7,439 bases of DNA from an uncultured Neomegalonema sp. (GCA_937944035.1 CALDZQ010000347.1:1-7439); one strand, 5' to 3'. Positions 1 to 6,168 are shown, counted from the first letter of the stretch. Numbers and translations: made by a program. Notes: generated from the sequence alone by a model not told the origin.

Positions 1-11
1 TTACGCGCGCC

Positions 12-1082
12 TCAGGCAACCTCGTCGGGGTAAAACCGTGCCTGCCATGCGCGCAGGCGCGGGGTCATCACGCGGAAATAAAGCGGTGGAAACAGGGCCA
101 GCACCACCATCCACGGATAGCCGTGCGGCAGTTGCGGCGCTTCGCTTTCGGGATAGCTTTGCAGTGTCGGAAAGCGTTTGCGCGGTTTGTAATGGTGGTC
201 GGAATGGCGTTGGAGGTTGATGAGGAGCCAGTTCGACGCCTGATGCCCGCTGTTCCATGAATGATGCGGTTGTGTCGGCTCATAGCGGCCATTGGCGCGC
301 TTGCGGCGCATGAGGCCGTAATGTTCGATGTAATCGACCAATTCCAACAGCATCACGGCGACGATTGCTTGCAGCACGAGGATGCCGATGCCGGTCCAGC
401 CGCCGATCAATGCGGCGGTCACGAGGAACGCGGCGCTCCAACCCGCATAGCGCCAGAAGGCATTGCGGTGTGACCAGAGGGGCAGGTTTCGCTTGCGCAA
501 TTGTTCGGTCTGAATGTGCCATGCGCTGGTAAGACTTGTTGTTACAACACGGGGAATAAAGCGATAAATCGTTTCGCCCTCACGCGCGGTGGCCGGGTCT
601 TCGGGGGTGGCGACGTTGATGTGGTAGCCGTAGACATGCTCTATGCAGAAATGGCCGTAGAGCGTTGAACACATTAGCATTTGCGCGAGCGTCCGCTCGA
701 ACCGGTTTTGCTGGTGCATCAACTCATGAGCGTAGGTGATGCCGATGCCGCCGGATGCGATGCCGACAACCACCGCCATGACGATGACTTCCCAGACCGC
801 CAGACGGTCCGTATGGGCGGCGATCCAGATCAGGCCGAAAATCATTACAAACTGTATCGGGACCCAAAACCATGTGACCAGACGATGCCAGAAAAGCCGC
901 GCTTCGCCGATGTCACTGTCAAGACGGGCCTCACCCAGTTTGAGAAGGTTATCGAGTAACGGTATGGCAATAAATGCATAAAGCGGGGCGGCAATCATCC
1001 ATACGCCACCCCAAAACGCCCCCAACGCGGCAAGCGGCAGCAACAGAAAGGAGATCGTGAAGGGGGCGGCGTTGAGGAACAT
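12..1082 (-). CDS. AlkB-family membrane di-iron hydroxylase (alkane 1-monooxygenase-like)
   Basis: This 356-residue polytopic membrane protein has the histidine signature of AlkB, which hydroxylates terminal methyl groups of alkanes using O2 and electrons from rubredoxin. I see HELMH at 119-123, EHVYGYH at 148-154 followed by VATPEDPATAR, EHYG at 253-256 and LQRHSDHH at 290-297. Hydrophobic segments lie near residues 8-45, 68-115 and 215-250, as in AlkB. With GPo1 AlkB numbering as I recall it, a constant offset of 19 aligns all nine conserved histidines, and all are present except GPo1 His172, which is Tyr153 here. The protein is shorter than GPo1 AlkB (about 400 residues), mainly at the ends. 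The gene follows the ABC ATPase gene by 48 bp and is probably last in the pqq operon. The start MFLNAAPF has only a weak ribosome site. The family is clear; the substrate (alkane, fatty acyl chain or other) is not, so I give no symbol. Confidence 0.85.
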   Translation of the reverse strand: MFLNAAPFTISFLLLPLAALGAFWGGVWMIAAPLYAFIAIPLLDNLLKLGEARLDSDIGEARLFWHRLVTWFWVPIQFVMIFGLIWIAAHTDRLAVWEVIVMAVVVGIASGGIGITYAHELMHQQNRFERTLAQMLMCSTLYGHFCIEHVYGYHINVATPEDPATAREGETIYRFIPRVVTTSLTSAWHIQTEQLRKRNLPLWSHRNAFWRYAGWSAAFLVTAALIGGWTGIGILVLQAIVAVMLLELVDYIEHYGLMRRKRANGRYEPTQPHHSWNSGHQASNWLLINLQRHSDHHYKPRKRFPTLQSYPESEAPQLPHGYPWMVVLALFPPLYFRVMTPRLRAWQARFYPDEVA

Positions 1083-1130
1083 GATGGCTGCCTGCGATTA
1101 GGATGATCAGCTTCCCAATTTACAAAGTTG

Positions 1131-1721
1131 TCACGCTGATGTCCACCGCTGCGAGTCGTTGTCGAGTGTCACCACTCGCTGCGCAATGCGCGCGGCCTCC
1201 GCCGGTTCGTGGGTGACGAGGATCAGGCGGGCGGGCCGTTGGTCGAGCAAGGTGAGGAGCAGGTCTTGCATCCGTGCGGAGACGGCATGGTCGAGCGAGG
1301 CGAAGGGTTCATCGAGAAGCAGTGTGTCGGGCTTTGCGGCGAAGGCGCGGGCGAGGCTGATGCGGCGGGCCTGACCGAGGGAGAGCGTGCCGGGGAAGCG
1401 GTCTGCGGTGTGGGCCAGCTCGACGGCGGTGAGCAGATCGTCGGCCTGTCGGGCGGTGCATCCGGTCGCGATGGTCAGGTTATCGCGGACGCTGCGCCAC
1501 GGCAGCAGGGTTGGCTCCTGAAAGGCCACGGCGATGCGTCCCGTGCCTGTGACTTGGCCCTCGAAATCGGTGTCGAGGCCCGCGATGATGCGGAGCAGGG
1601 TGGATTTGCCGATGCCTGAGGGGCCGGTGAGGGCGAGGCGTTCGCGGGGCGCGACCTCCAGCGTGAAATCACGGAGGATTGTGGCGTCGCCATAGGCTTT
1701 TCGGGTGATTTCAACGCGCAT
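1131..1721 (-). CDS. ABC transporter ATP-binding protein, NitT/TauT/SsuB type
   Basis: This is the cytoplasmic nucleotide-binding subunit that powers the transporter formed with the two genes upstream. The protein has 196 residues. Walker A is GPSGIGKST at 33-41, the Q-loop glutamine is Q68 in VAFQEPTLLPW, the signature is LSLGQ at 113-117, Walker B is LLLDEP at 134-139, the D-loop is ASLD at 141-144 and the switch histidine is H171. The signature deviates from canonical LSGGQ. SsuB/TauB proteins usually have about 240-270 residues; this one ends soon after the H-loop and lacks the usual C-terminal tail. The ATG at 1721 is chosen because a GTGGAGG ribosome site lies seven bases upstream and because residues in the longer open frame (serine-rich) belong to the permease gene in another frame. 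It overlaps the permease stop by 11 bp, which implies translational coupling. Confidence 0.88.
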   Translation of the reverse strand: MRVEITRKAYGDATILRDFTLEVAPRERLALTGPSGIGKSTLLRIIAGLDTDFEGQVTGTGRIAVAFQEPTLLPWRSVRDNLTIATGCTARQADDLLTAVELAHTADRFPGTLSLGQARRISLARAFAAKPDTLLLDEPFASLDHAVSARMQDLLLTLLDQRPARLILVTHEPAEAARIAQRVVTLDNDSQRWTSA

Positions 1722-2484
1722 CGGGCCGCCTCCACCGTGTTGCGCGGCGCTCCCACGGTTGCAGGATGAGCGTTTCGACCAGCAGCATGACGATGATGAA
1801 GCTGATGGCGTAGACGAGGACGCGGCCGACATCGAACAGTTGGAAATACTGATGGATTTGGAAGCCGACGCCGTTGGAGCGGCCCAGAAACTCGACAACC
1901 AGCACGATTTTCCAGATCAGCGACAAGCCCGTGCGCCCTGATGCGGCAAAATAAGGGGCGAGTTGGGGGAGGACGACGTGGCGGAGTTTTTTGATGCCCG
2001 TGAGGCCGAAGACATGCGCCATATCGGTGAGGCTGCGGTCCAACGCCCGCGCGCCTTCCCGCATCTGCGTTGCGACGAGCGGGATTTTGTTGATCGCGAC
2101 GGCGGCGATGGCGGCGACCTCCGTAAGGCCGATCCAGATATAGCACAGGGCGATGGTGACAAGCGCGGGCAGGTTGAGCAGGCCGATGAGCCACGGGTCG
2201 CCCCATGCGTTGACGCGGCTCCGCGTGCCCATCACGAGGCCGATGGCAGCACCGATGGTCATGGCGATGATGAAGGCGGCAATCGTGCGCAGCAGGGTCG
2301 CGCCGAGATGGTGGAGCAATTCGCCGGAGGCCAGCTCAGAGATGGTCAGGCGGGCGACGGTGAGCGGGGTTGGCAAGGTCTGCGGCGATTGCGCTATGAA
2401 CGCGACGAGCGCCCAGAGCAGCAAAAACGCTCCGATGGACAGCAAGCTGACTTGCCATCCCGGCCGGTCATTCCTCTGCGGCAT
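1711..2484 (-). CDS. ABC transporter permease, NitT/TauT/SsuC type
   Basis: This is the inner-membrane channel subunit of the binding-protein-dependent transporter, 257 residues from the chosen start MPQRNDRPGW. Hydrophobic segments are visible near residues 12-32, 62-86, 98-120, 122-138, 186-202 and 222-242, giving the usual six-helix BPD_transp_1 layout. The cytoplasmic coupling loop lies at about 141-177, from MREGARALDRSL through HVFGLTG to VVLPQLAPYF; it is a degenerate EAA motif with the invariant glycine and the final leucine-proline. The start at 2484 overlaps the binding-protein stop by 17 bp. An ATG at 2496 is in frame and possible, and neither start has a convincing ribosome site, so translation probably relies on coupling. 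The substrate cannot be told from the sequence. Confidence 0.87.
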   Translation of the reverse strand: MPQRNDRPGWQVSLLSIGAFLLLWALVAFIAQSPQTLPTPLTVARLTISELASGELLHHLGATLLRTIAAFIIAMTIGAAIGLVMGTRSRVNAWGDPWLIGLLNLPALVTIALCYIWIGLTEVAAIAAVAINKIPLVATQMREGARALDRSLTDMAHVFGLTGIKKLRHVVLPQLAPYFAASGRTGLSLIWKIVLVVEFLGRSNGVGFQIHQYFQLFDVGRVLVYAISFIIVMLLVETLILQPWERRATRWRRPDAR

Positions 2485-3469
2485 AGAAAACGCCATCGGG
2501 AAGCGTTTCGGCGTCACCGACCAGCTTTGCCCCGCCCAGTTCGGCCATGATTTTGAAGAGTGCGGCGGCGGTGGCCGGATCAATCGGTGCGGTGGCGGGG
2601 ATGCCGTGGCGGAAACCGTCTTTGAGAGCGGAAAATTCGGCGTCGTCAGCGGCGTTCATGCGCGGGCGCAGGCGATCCCATGCGGCATCATTCTGTGCGA
2701 GCAGGGTTTTTGCGGCGCGGGAGGCGCGGATTAATCCCTCAACAGCCGCAGGGTTCTCGCGGGCGAATTCACCGCGCAGGACGTAGCCTAGAAGGGGGAT
2801 TTCGGCGGCGAGGCCCAACTGCGTTGCTGCGTCTTCAACGCTCATCACGGGGGCGAAACCCTTGGTGCGGAGTTTGGCTTCATAGTGCCAATAGGTGATG
2901 ATCGCATCGACGCCGCCGCTGAGGGCTTGCTGTGAGATCAGGGGCGGTGCGCCGTAGACCTGTTCGGTTTCGGCTTTGAGATCAAAGCCCTGGCTGGCGG
3001 CGTAGGCTTGCAGGATCAGCCAGTTTTTATCGAGCGGGCCGCCGGCGATACCGATCTTCTTGCCGCGCAGGTCTTGGATATTCTCATACCCGCGATCAGA
3101 GGCGGCGATCAGGGAGCCGACGGTGCGGGAGTAGGGGATAAAGACGTAGTCTTTGCCCGCCGCCCGCTGCCGTGCGACCCAAATCCAATCGGCGACCAAG
3201 GCATCGGCGGAGCCGCCCTCGAACGCGATTTTGGCGGCGGATGATCCGGCGAGGCCCAGCACGTCGATGGTGATGCCGTTGCCGGTGTCGAAGCCGTTAT
3301 GGCGGATCGTGTCCAACTCCCAATTCACCGTGCCGAATTTCAGCGTGGCAATGCGGATTGTCGCGGCTTCGGCTGACCAAACGGGAGTCGCGAAAGCGGC
3401 GGGGCACATCCACAAAACCATGCGCCGCGAGGGACGCAGGCGCGTGCGGGTGAACCAGTTTTCGCTCAT
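2468..3469 (-). CDS. ABC transporter periplasmic substrate-binding protein, NitT/TauT (NMT1/SsuA-like)
   Basis: The product (333 residues) should capture a small molecule in the periplasm and deliver it to the permease encoded next. The N-terminus MSENWFTRTRLRPSRRMVLW continues into a hydrophobic stretch and an alanine-rich cleavage region ending near A35. The SRRMVL stretch resembles a weak twin-arginine motif. The mature domain opens with TIRIATLKFGTVNWELDTI (37-55), followed by IQDLRGKKIGIAGGPLDKNW (131-150), which is typical of the SsuA/TauA/NMT1-like class. The ATG at 3469 overlaps the pqqE stop as ATGA, so the two genes are probably translationally coupled. The frame stays open far upstream through pqqE but only as a GC-rich shadow. 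Known ligands of this class include sulfonates, nitrate, bicarbonate and thiamine precursors; which applies here, or whether the ligand relates to PQQ, is unknown. Confidence 0.85.
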   Translation of the reverse strand: MSENWFTRTRLRPSRRMVLWMCPAAFATPVWSAEAATIRIATLKFGTVNWELDTIRHNGFDTGNGITIDVLGLAGSSAAKIAFEGGSADALVADWIWVARQRAAGKDYVFIPYSRTVGSLIAASDRGYENIQDLRGKKIGIAGGPLDKNWLILQAYAASQGFDLKAETEQVYGAPPLISQQALSGGVDAIITYWHYEAKLRTKGFAPVMSVEDAATQLGLAAEIPLLGYVLRGEFARENPAAVEGLIRASRAAKTLLAQNDAAWDRLRPRMNAADDAEFSALKDGFRHGIPATAPIDPATAAALFKIMAELGGAKLVGDAETLPDGVFYAAEE

Positions 3470-4581
3470 GCGGGCATCTTGCGGTAGGTGAGCGGGCCGT
3501 CGGCATGGGCGTCGGCCTCGGCTTGGGCCTGCAACTGCGCGTGGAGGGGCGATTTGATGCAGACGGGATCTGTTGCGGCGGCATCCCCGGCAATCGCCAT
3601 CGCCTGACAGCGGCAACCGCCAAAGTCGCGGGTTTTGCGGTCGCAGGATTTGCACGGTTCGGGCATCCAGTCGAAGCCGCGATAGGCGTTGAAGGCGCTG
3701 GAGTGGTTCCAGATGTCCGCCAGTGGCGTATCGCGGACATTCTCGAACACCAAATGCGGGATCGTGTGGGCGGCATGGCAGGGCATGACGCGGCCATCGG
3801 GGACGATATTCAGACCCGTAGACCCCCAACCGCCCATGCAGGGCTTTGGATAATCGGCGTGGTGATCGGCGGGGACGTAGTCGATGACGAGGACGCCTTT
3901 CAGCCGCTCGCGCGCCTCCGCCACCCGCTGTCCGCACAGCTTTGCCTGCTCGCGGGTTGGCATGAGAGCGGCGCGGTTTTTGTCGGCCCAGCCGTGGAAT
4001 TGCACCGTGGCAACCTCCAACCGCCGCGCGCCCATCGAGACGGCCATGTCGATGGTTTCGGGCAGGCGGTCGATGTTTTTCTCGTGGACAACCGCATTCA
4101 GCGTCAGCGGCAGGTCGAGGGCCGTGGTCCACTTGGCGACATCCATTTTGCGGTTATAGCCGCCTTTATAGCCGCCGATCATATCCGCCATCGCGGCATC
4201 AACGCCTTGCAGGGACAGTTGGACGTGATCGAGGCCGCGCTCTTTGAGGCCCGTCAGGCGCTTTTCGGTCAGGCCGATGCCGGATGTGATGAGGTTGGAG
4301 TAGAGATCATGCGCGCGGCAGGCGGTTATCAGGTCTTCGAGATCGCGCCGTGAGGCAGGCTCGCCGCCCGACAGGTGCAGTTGGAGAACGCCTAATTCTG
4401 CGGCTTGGCGGAAAACGTCGATCCAGATTTCGGTCGAAAGCTCGCCTTCGCGCCCGGTCAGTTCCAGCGGGTTCGAGCAATAGGGGCAAGAGAGCGGGCA
4501 GCGGTGGGTCAGCTCGGCCAGCATCGCGATTGGCGGGCCGTAAGTGATTTCGGCGGTTGGTTGGGGCTGCGGGGCGTCCAT
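3466..4581 (-). CDS. pqqE: PqqE, radical SAM/SPASM enzyme that cross-links the PqqA peptide
   Basis: PqqE joins a glutamate and a tyrosine side chain of PqqA by a carbon-carbon bond, the first chemical step of PQQ synthesis, acting on PqqA delivered by PqqD. The 371-residue protein has the radical SAM cluster motif CPLSCPYC at 28-35 (C28, C32, C35), the SAM-binding SGGEP at 71-75 and a SPASM domain. The SPASM ligands are C248, C268, C310, C313, D319, C323, C325 and C341, all present, including the aspartate known as an auxiliary-cluster ligand in this family. Its length is normal. I chose the ATG at 4581 because GGAGGT lies six bases upstream and the family alignment starts there; a longer frame reaches 4680 but runs through a repeat. 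The gene ends in an ATGA overlap with the binding protein of the ABC transporter. Confidence 0.97.
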   Translation of the reverse strand: MDAPQPQPTAEITYGPPIAMLAELTHRCPLSCPYCSNPLELTGREGELSTEIWIDVFRQAAELGVLQLHLSGGEPASRRDLEDLITACRAHDLYSNLITSGIGLTEKRLTGLKERGLDHVQLSLQGVDAAMADMIGGYKGGYNRKMDVAKWTTALDLPLTLNAVVHEKNIDRLPETIDMAVSMGARRLEVATVQFHGWADKNRAALMPTREQAKLCGQRVAEARERLKGVLVIDYVPADHHADYPKPCMGGWGSTGLNIVPDGRVMPCHAAHTIPHLVFENVRDTPLADIWNHSSAFNAYRGFDWMPEPCKSCDRKTRDFGGCRCQAMAIAGDAAATDPVCIKSPLHAQLQAQAEADAHADGPLTYRKMPA

Positions 4582-4587
4582 TATTTG

Positions 4588-4593
4588 ACCTCC
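4588..4593 (-). promoter_or_regulatory. Ribosome binding site of pqqE
   Basis: On the minus strand GGAGGT lies six bases before the ATG at 4581. This near-perfect Shine-Dalgarno sequence decides the start of pqqE against the upstream in-frame ATG codons at 4680 and 4653, which lie in the repeat-containing spacer. Confidence 0.8.
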
Positions 4594-4622
4594 GAACGGA
4601 ACCGCATTCGCGTAGCATTCCC

Positions 4623-4717
4623 TGTCAGCCCGTGGCCTGACCACGGGGTCCATTTCTCCACGCGTTTGAGCGGTTTGCACTGAGCAACGGATACCGCGAT
4701 CAAGTCGCGGTATGACA
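4623..4717. repeat. Paired palindromic repeat (element A) in the pqqD-pqqE spacer
   Basis: Two hairpin units face each other across a 35-bp centre. The first, 4623-4653, begins TGTCA and ends TCCAT and folds as a perfect 7-bp stem, CCCGTGG (4629-4635) with CCACGGG (4641-4647) and a CCTGA loop. The second, about 4689-4717, reads GGATACC to TATGACA, the inverted form of the same ends; its stem is a perfect 9 bp (4691-4699 with 4705-4713) around a TCAAG loop. The layout matches element B in the next spacer. It fits a REP/BIME-like or small non-autonomous mobile repeat. No open frame of its own is seen. It may affect mRNA stability between pqqD and pqqE. Confidence 0.65.
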
Positions 4718-4728
4718 GGAACGCAAGA

Positions 4729-5019
4729 TCACACTGAAACATCGCGCACCTCCATCATACGTCGGTCAATCAGGGAGGTGAGGAATTTTTGCACATCGCC
4801 GGAGATTTGCTCGCGGGGGGCGTTGTACTTGGTGCTGAGGGCATCAAGAATGTTGCCGAAGGTGCATGATCCGGTGGTTTCCTCAAGGATAGCGACGCCG
4901 ATCTGGTCGAGTTTCACCGCGCGTTCGGGAGCGAGTAGCACCCAGTTGCCGCGCACTTTGTCGTATTTTGTGCGGACACCGCTAAGCAGATGGGGCGTGG
5001 CGGTTTCGGGGATGCTCAT
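4729..5019 (-). CDS. pqqD: PqqD, PqqA-binding peptide chaperone
   Basis: PqqD is a small winged-helix protein that binds the ribosomally made PqqA peptide and presents it to PqqE. The 96-residue product has normal length and the family signature: GVRTKYDKVRGNWVLLAPER (14-33), then VKLDQIGVAILEETTG (35-50), and the C-terminal helix region ISGDVQKFLTSLIDRRMMEV (72-91). It is a separate gene, not fused to pqqC as in some methylotrophs. The ATG at 5019 matches the family start; no clear Shine-Dalgarno precedes it. Spacers of 223 bp to pqqC and 147 bp to pqqE are long for a pqq operon and are filled by the paired repeats. Confidence 0.96.
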   Translation of the reverse strand: MSIPETATPHLLSGVRTKYDKVRGNWVLLAPERAVKLDQIGVAILEETTGSCTFGNILDALSTKYNAPREQISGDVQKFLTSLIDRRMMEVRDVSV

Positions 5020-5083
5020 GTCGTGTGGCCCGTGTGCGAAACTATGCCGGTTATATTACTCACTATCACGCACATAGAAAAAG

Positions 5084-5205
5084 TTGTCATTCCGCGCGCA
5101 GGCGCGGAATCCATCGGTCCGCAAGCCTTTGCGTTATGATCGACGCGGTAGTTGATGCCGGAGAATGTTGAAGAATGGATACTCCGCCTTCGCGGGGTAT
5201 GACAA
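5084..5205. repeat. Paired palindromic repeat (element B) in the pqqC-pqqD spacer
   Basis: A 31-bp arm at 5084-5114 (TTGTCATTCC to GGAATCCAT) and an inverted arm at 5175-5205 (ATGGATACTCC to GTATGACAA) match at 25 of 31 positions and enclose 60 bp. Each arm is itself a hairpin. The first has a perfect 9-bp stem, ATTCCGCGC (5089-5097) with GCGCGGAAT (5102-5110), around GCAG. Four of the six arm differences are two compensating pairs that keep base pairing. The same ends, TGTCA and ATCC, occur in element A. The element occupies most of the 223-bp spacer; the rest holds only the pqqD leader, where I see no convincing promoter. Confidence 0.75.
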
Positions 5206-5242
5206 TGTCTTGGTTTGTTTGAATTTCTCACGGTTGTTGGCA

Positions 5243-6028
5243 TTACAGCAAGCCCTCGTCCGGCTGCCACGCGCCCGGCGGTATGCGGCCCGGATCGACA
5301 TAGGCCGAGTGCAGGGCGTCCAGCTGGGACCAGAGCACATCGGTCTTGAATGTCAGGGCAGCGGCGGCCGCGTCTTGCTTTTCGAGCGTATCCGCGTTGT
5401 CGAGCACATAGGCAAGGCCGAAGGCCACGTCTTTGGGGGCTTGGGTCAGGCGGGTGCTGAAATAGGCGAGGCTGGATTCATTGGCGAAGTCGTAGTGCTT
5501 GAGCAGCCCCTCAATCCGTTGCGTGTGGATTTTGGGCGCGAACAACTCCGTGAGGGAGGAGGCGACGGCGTCGAGCATCGGCATCTCGCGGACAAAGCGG
5601 ACATAGGCATCGACCGCGAATTTCGTGCCCGCCATGATCCCGCGCTCGGAGGCGACATAGGCAGGGTCCAGCCCGACAGCCTCGGCCAGCCGCAGCCAGC
5701 GGGCGATGCCGCCGTCATGCTCGTTCGTGCCGTCGTGATCTTCGATGCGCGAGCGCCATGCGCGGCGCAAAGCCGGATCGCTGATCCGCGACATGAACGC
5801 GGCGTCCTTCATCGGGATGCGGCTTTGATAATAATAGCGGTTGATGACCCATGCGCGCACCTGAACGGCGGAACATTGGCCGGAATGGAGCAGATGGTGG
5901 AAGGGGTGCTTATCGTGATACCTGTCGGCACCGATCTGGCGCAGCCTTGCCTCGAAGCCCTCGCGCGATTGGGCGGGTTGCGGCATCACTTGTGACAGAT
6001 TCTGCGCACTCATCGCTCCGGTCGACAT
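5243..6028 (-). CDS. pqqC: PqqC, pyrroloquinoline-quinone synthase
   Basis: PqqC performs the last step of PQQ synthesis: ring closure and a multi-electron, O2-dependent oxidation without metal or cofactor. The 261-residue protein aligns end to end with the Klebsiella enzyme at a constant offset of 14. The active-site residues, numbered from the Klebsiella sequence as I recall it, are all present: H38, R64, Q68, K74, H98, H168, R171, Y189, R193 and K228. Recognisable blocks are NRYYYQSRIPMKDAAF (63-78), EDHDG (96-100) and SSLTELFAPKIH (157-168). The ATG at 6028 is preceded by GGGGGAG six bases upstream; M6 is a possible later start. No PqqD domain is fused to the C-terminus. The gene follows the terminator behind pqqA. 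Confidence 0.97.
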   Translation of the reverse strand: MSTGAMSAQNLSQVMPQPAQSREGFEARLRQIGADRYHDKHPFHHLLHSGQCSAVQVRAWVINRYYYQSRIPMKDAAFMSRISDPALRRAWRSRIEDHDGTNEHDGGIARWLRLAEAVGLDPAYVASERGIMAGTKFAVDAYVRFVREMPMLDAVASSLTELFAPKIHTQRIEGLLKHYDFANESSLAYFSTRLTQAPKDVAFGLAYVLDNADTLEKQDAAAAALTFKTDVLWSQLDALHSAYVDPGRIPPGAWQPDEGLL

Positions 6029-6034
6029 TCGACG

Positions 6035-6041
6035 CTCCCCC
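6035..6041 (-). promoter_or_regulatory. Ribosome binding site of pqqC
   Basis: GGGGGAG on the minus strand lies six bases before the ATG at 6028 and supports that codon as the pqqC start rather than the in-frame ATG five codons further in. Confidence 0.65.
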
Positions 6042-6060
6042 GCAAATCAGACGATAGCAT

Positions 6061-6093
6061 AAAAAAAGCGTGCTTCAGAGAAAGAAGCACGCT
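6061..6093 (-). terminator. Intrinsic terminator or attenuator between pqqA and pqqC
   Basis: Read on the minus strand, a perfect 10-bp stem, AGCGTGCTTC with GAAGCACGCT, closes a 7-base loop (TTTCTCT) and is followed by seven T residues. This is a textbook rho-independent terminator, 24 bases past the pqqA stop and ahead of pqqC. In other PQQ producers pqqA transcript is known to exceed that of the downstream genes; partial readthrough here would give the same ratio. Plus-strand transcription would see a run of A before the stem and no T run after it, so the terminator is one-directional. Confidence 0.85.
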
Positions 6094-6117
6094 GGAAAAC
6101 TGTTGTCCTGAAAGGAC

Positions 6118-6168
6118 TTAGAACAGTGTTTCTTCGCCTTCGGCCGGGAAGTACATGTTGATTTCCAT
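6118..6168 (-). CDS. pqqA: PqqA precursor peptide, 5' part missing
   Basis: Sixteen codons and a TAA stop encode MEINMYFPAEGEETLF. PqqA is the ribosomal peptide from which PQQ is made; its essential glutamate and tyrosine are separated by three residues, and E2 and Y6 here (EINMY) fit exactly. Position and direction directly upstream of pqqC support the call. Full PqqA peptides have roughly 22-35 residues, so about ten or more N-terminal residues are missing. The methionine shown is probably internal, following a glycine in relatives, where the sequence here has TGT. Upstream of 6170 the DNA turns AT-rich and no longer resembles PqqA. The gene is therefore cut at the contig junction rather than naturally short. 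Confidence 0.8.
   Translation of the reverse strand: MEINMYFPAEGEETLF

Noticed and set aside
1475..2206. Minus-strand open frame overlapping the permease and ATPase genes
   Set aside because: It is in a different frame from two ABC genes with complete motifs and is rich in arginine, proline and alanine, typical of a GC-rich shadow.
2470..2484. A ribosome site AGAGGA near 2475 as evidence for a later permease start
   Set aside because: The only ATG close to it (2471) is out of frame with the permease, and no in-frame start codon follows at suitable distance.
3470..4132. An open frame running upstream of the binding-protein gene, which would give a 554-residue protein
   Set aside because: The extension lies inside pqqE in another frame, is arginine- and proline-rich without any domain, and the binding protein has its own ATG with a signal peptide at 3469.
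3505..4353. Plus-strand open frame of 282 codons opposite pqqE
   Set aside because: It is antisense to a confidently identified, fully conserved gene. GC-rich DNA commonly leaves such frames open, and the translation shows no domain or ribosome site.
4623..5205. CRISPR array made of the repeated hairpins
   Set aside because: There are only four units, in alternating orientation with unequal spacing and diverged stems; CRISPR repeats are direct and nearly identical.
5165..5995. Plus-strand open frame of 276 codons opposite pqqC
   Set aside because: It starts inside a palindromic repeat and runs antisense to pqqC, whose active-site residues are all intact; the translation resembles no protein family.
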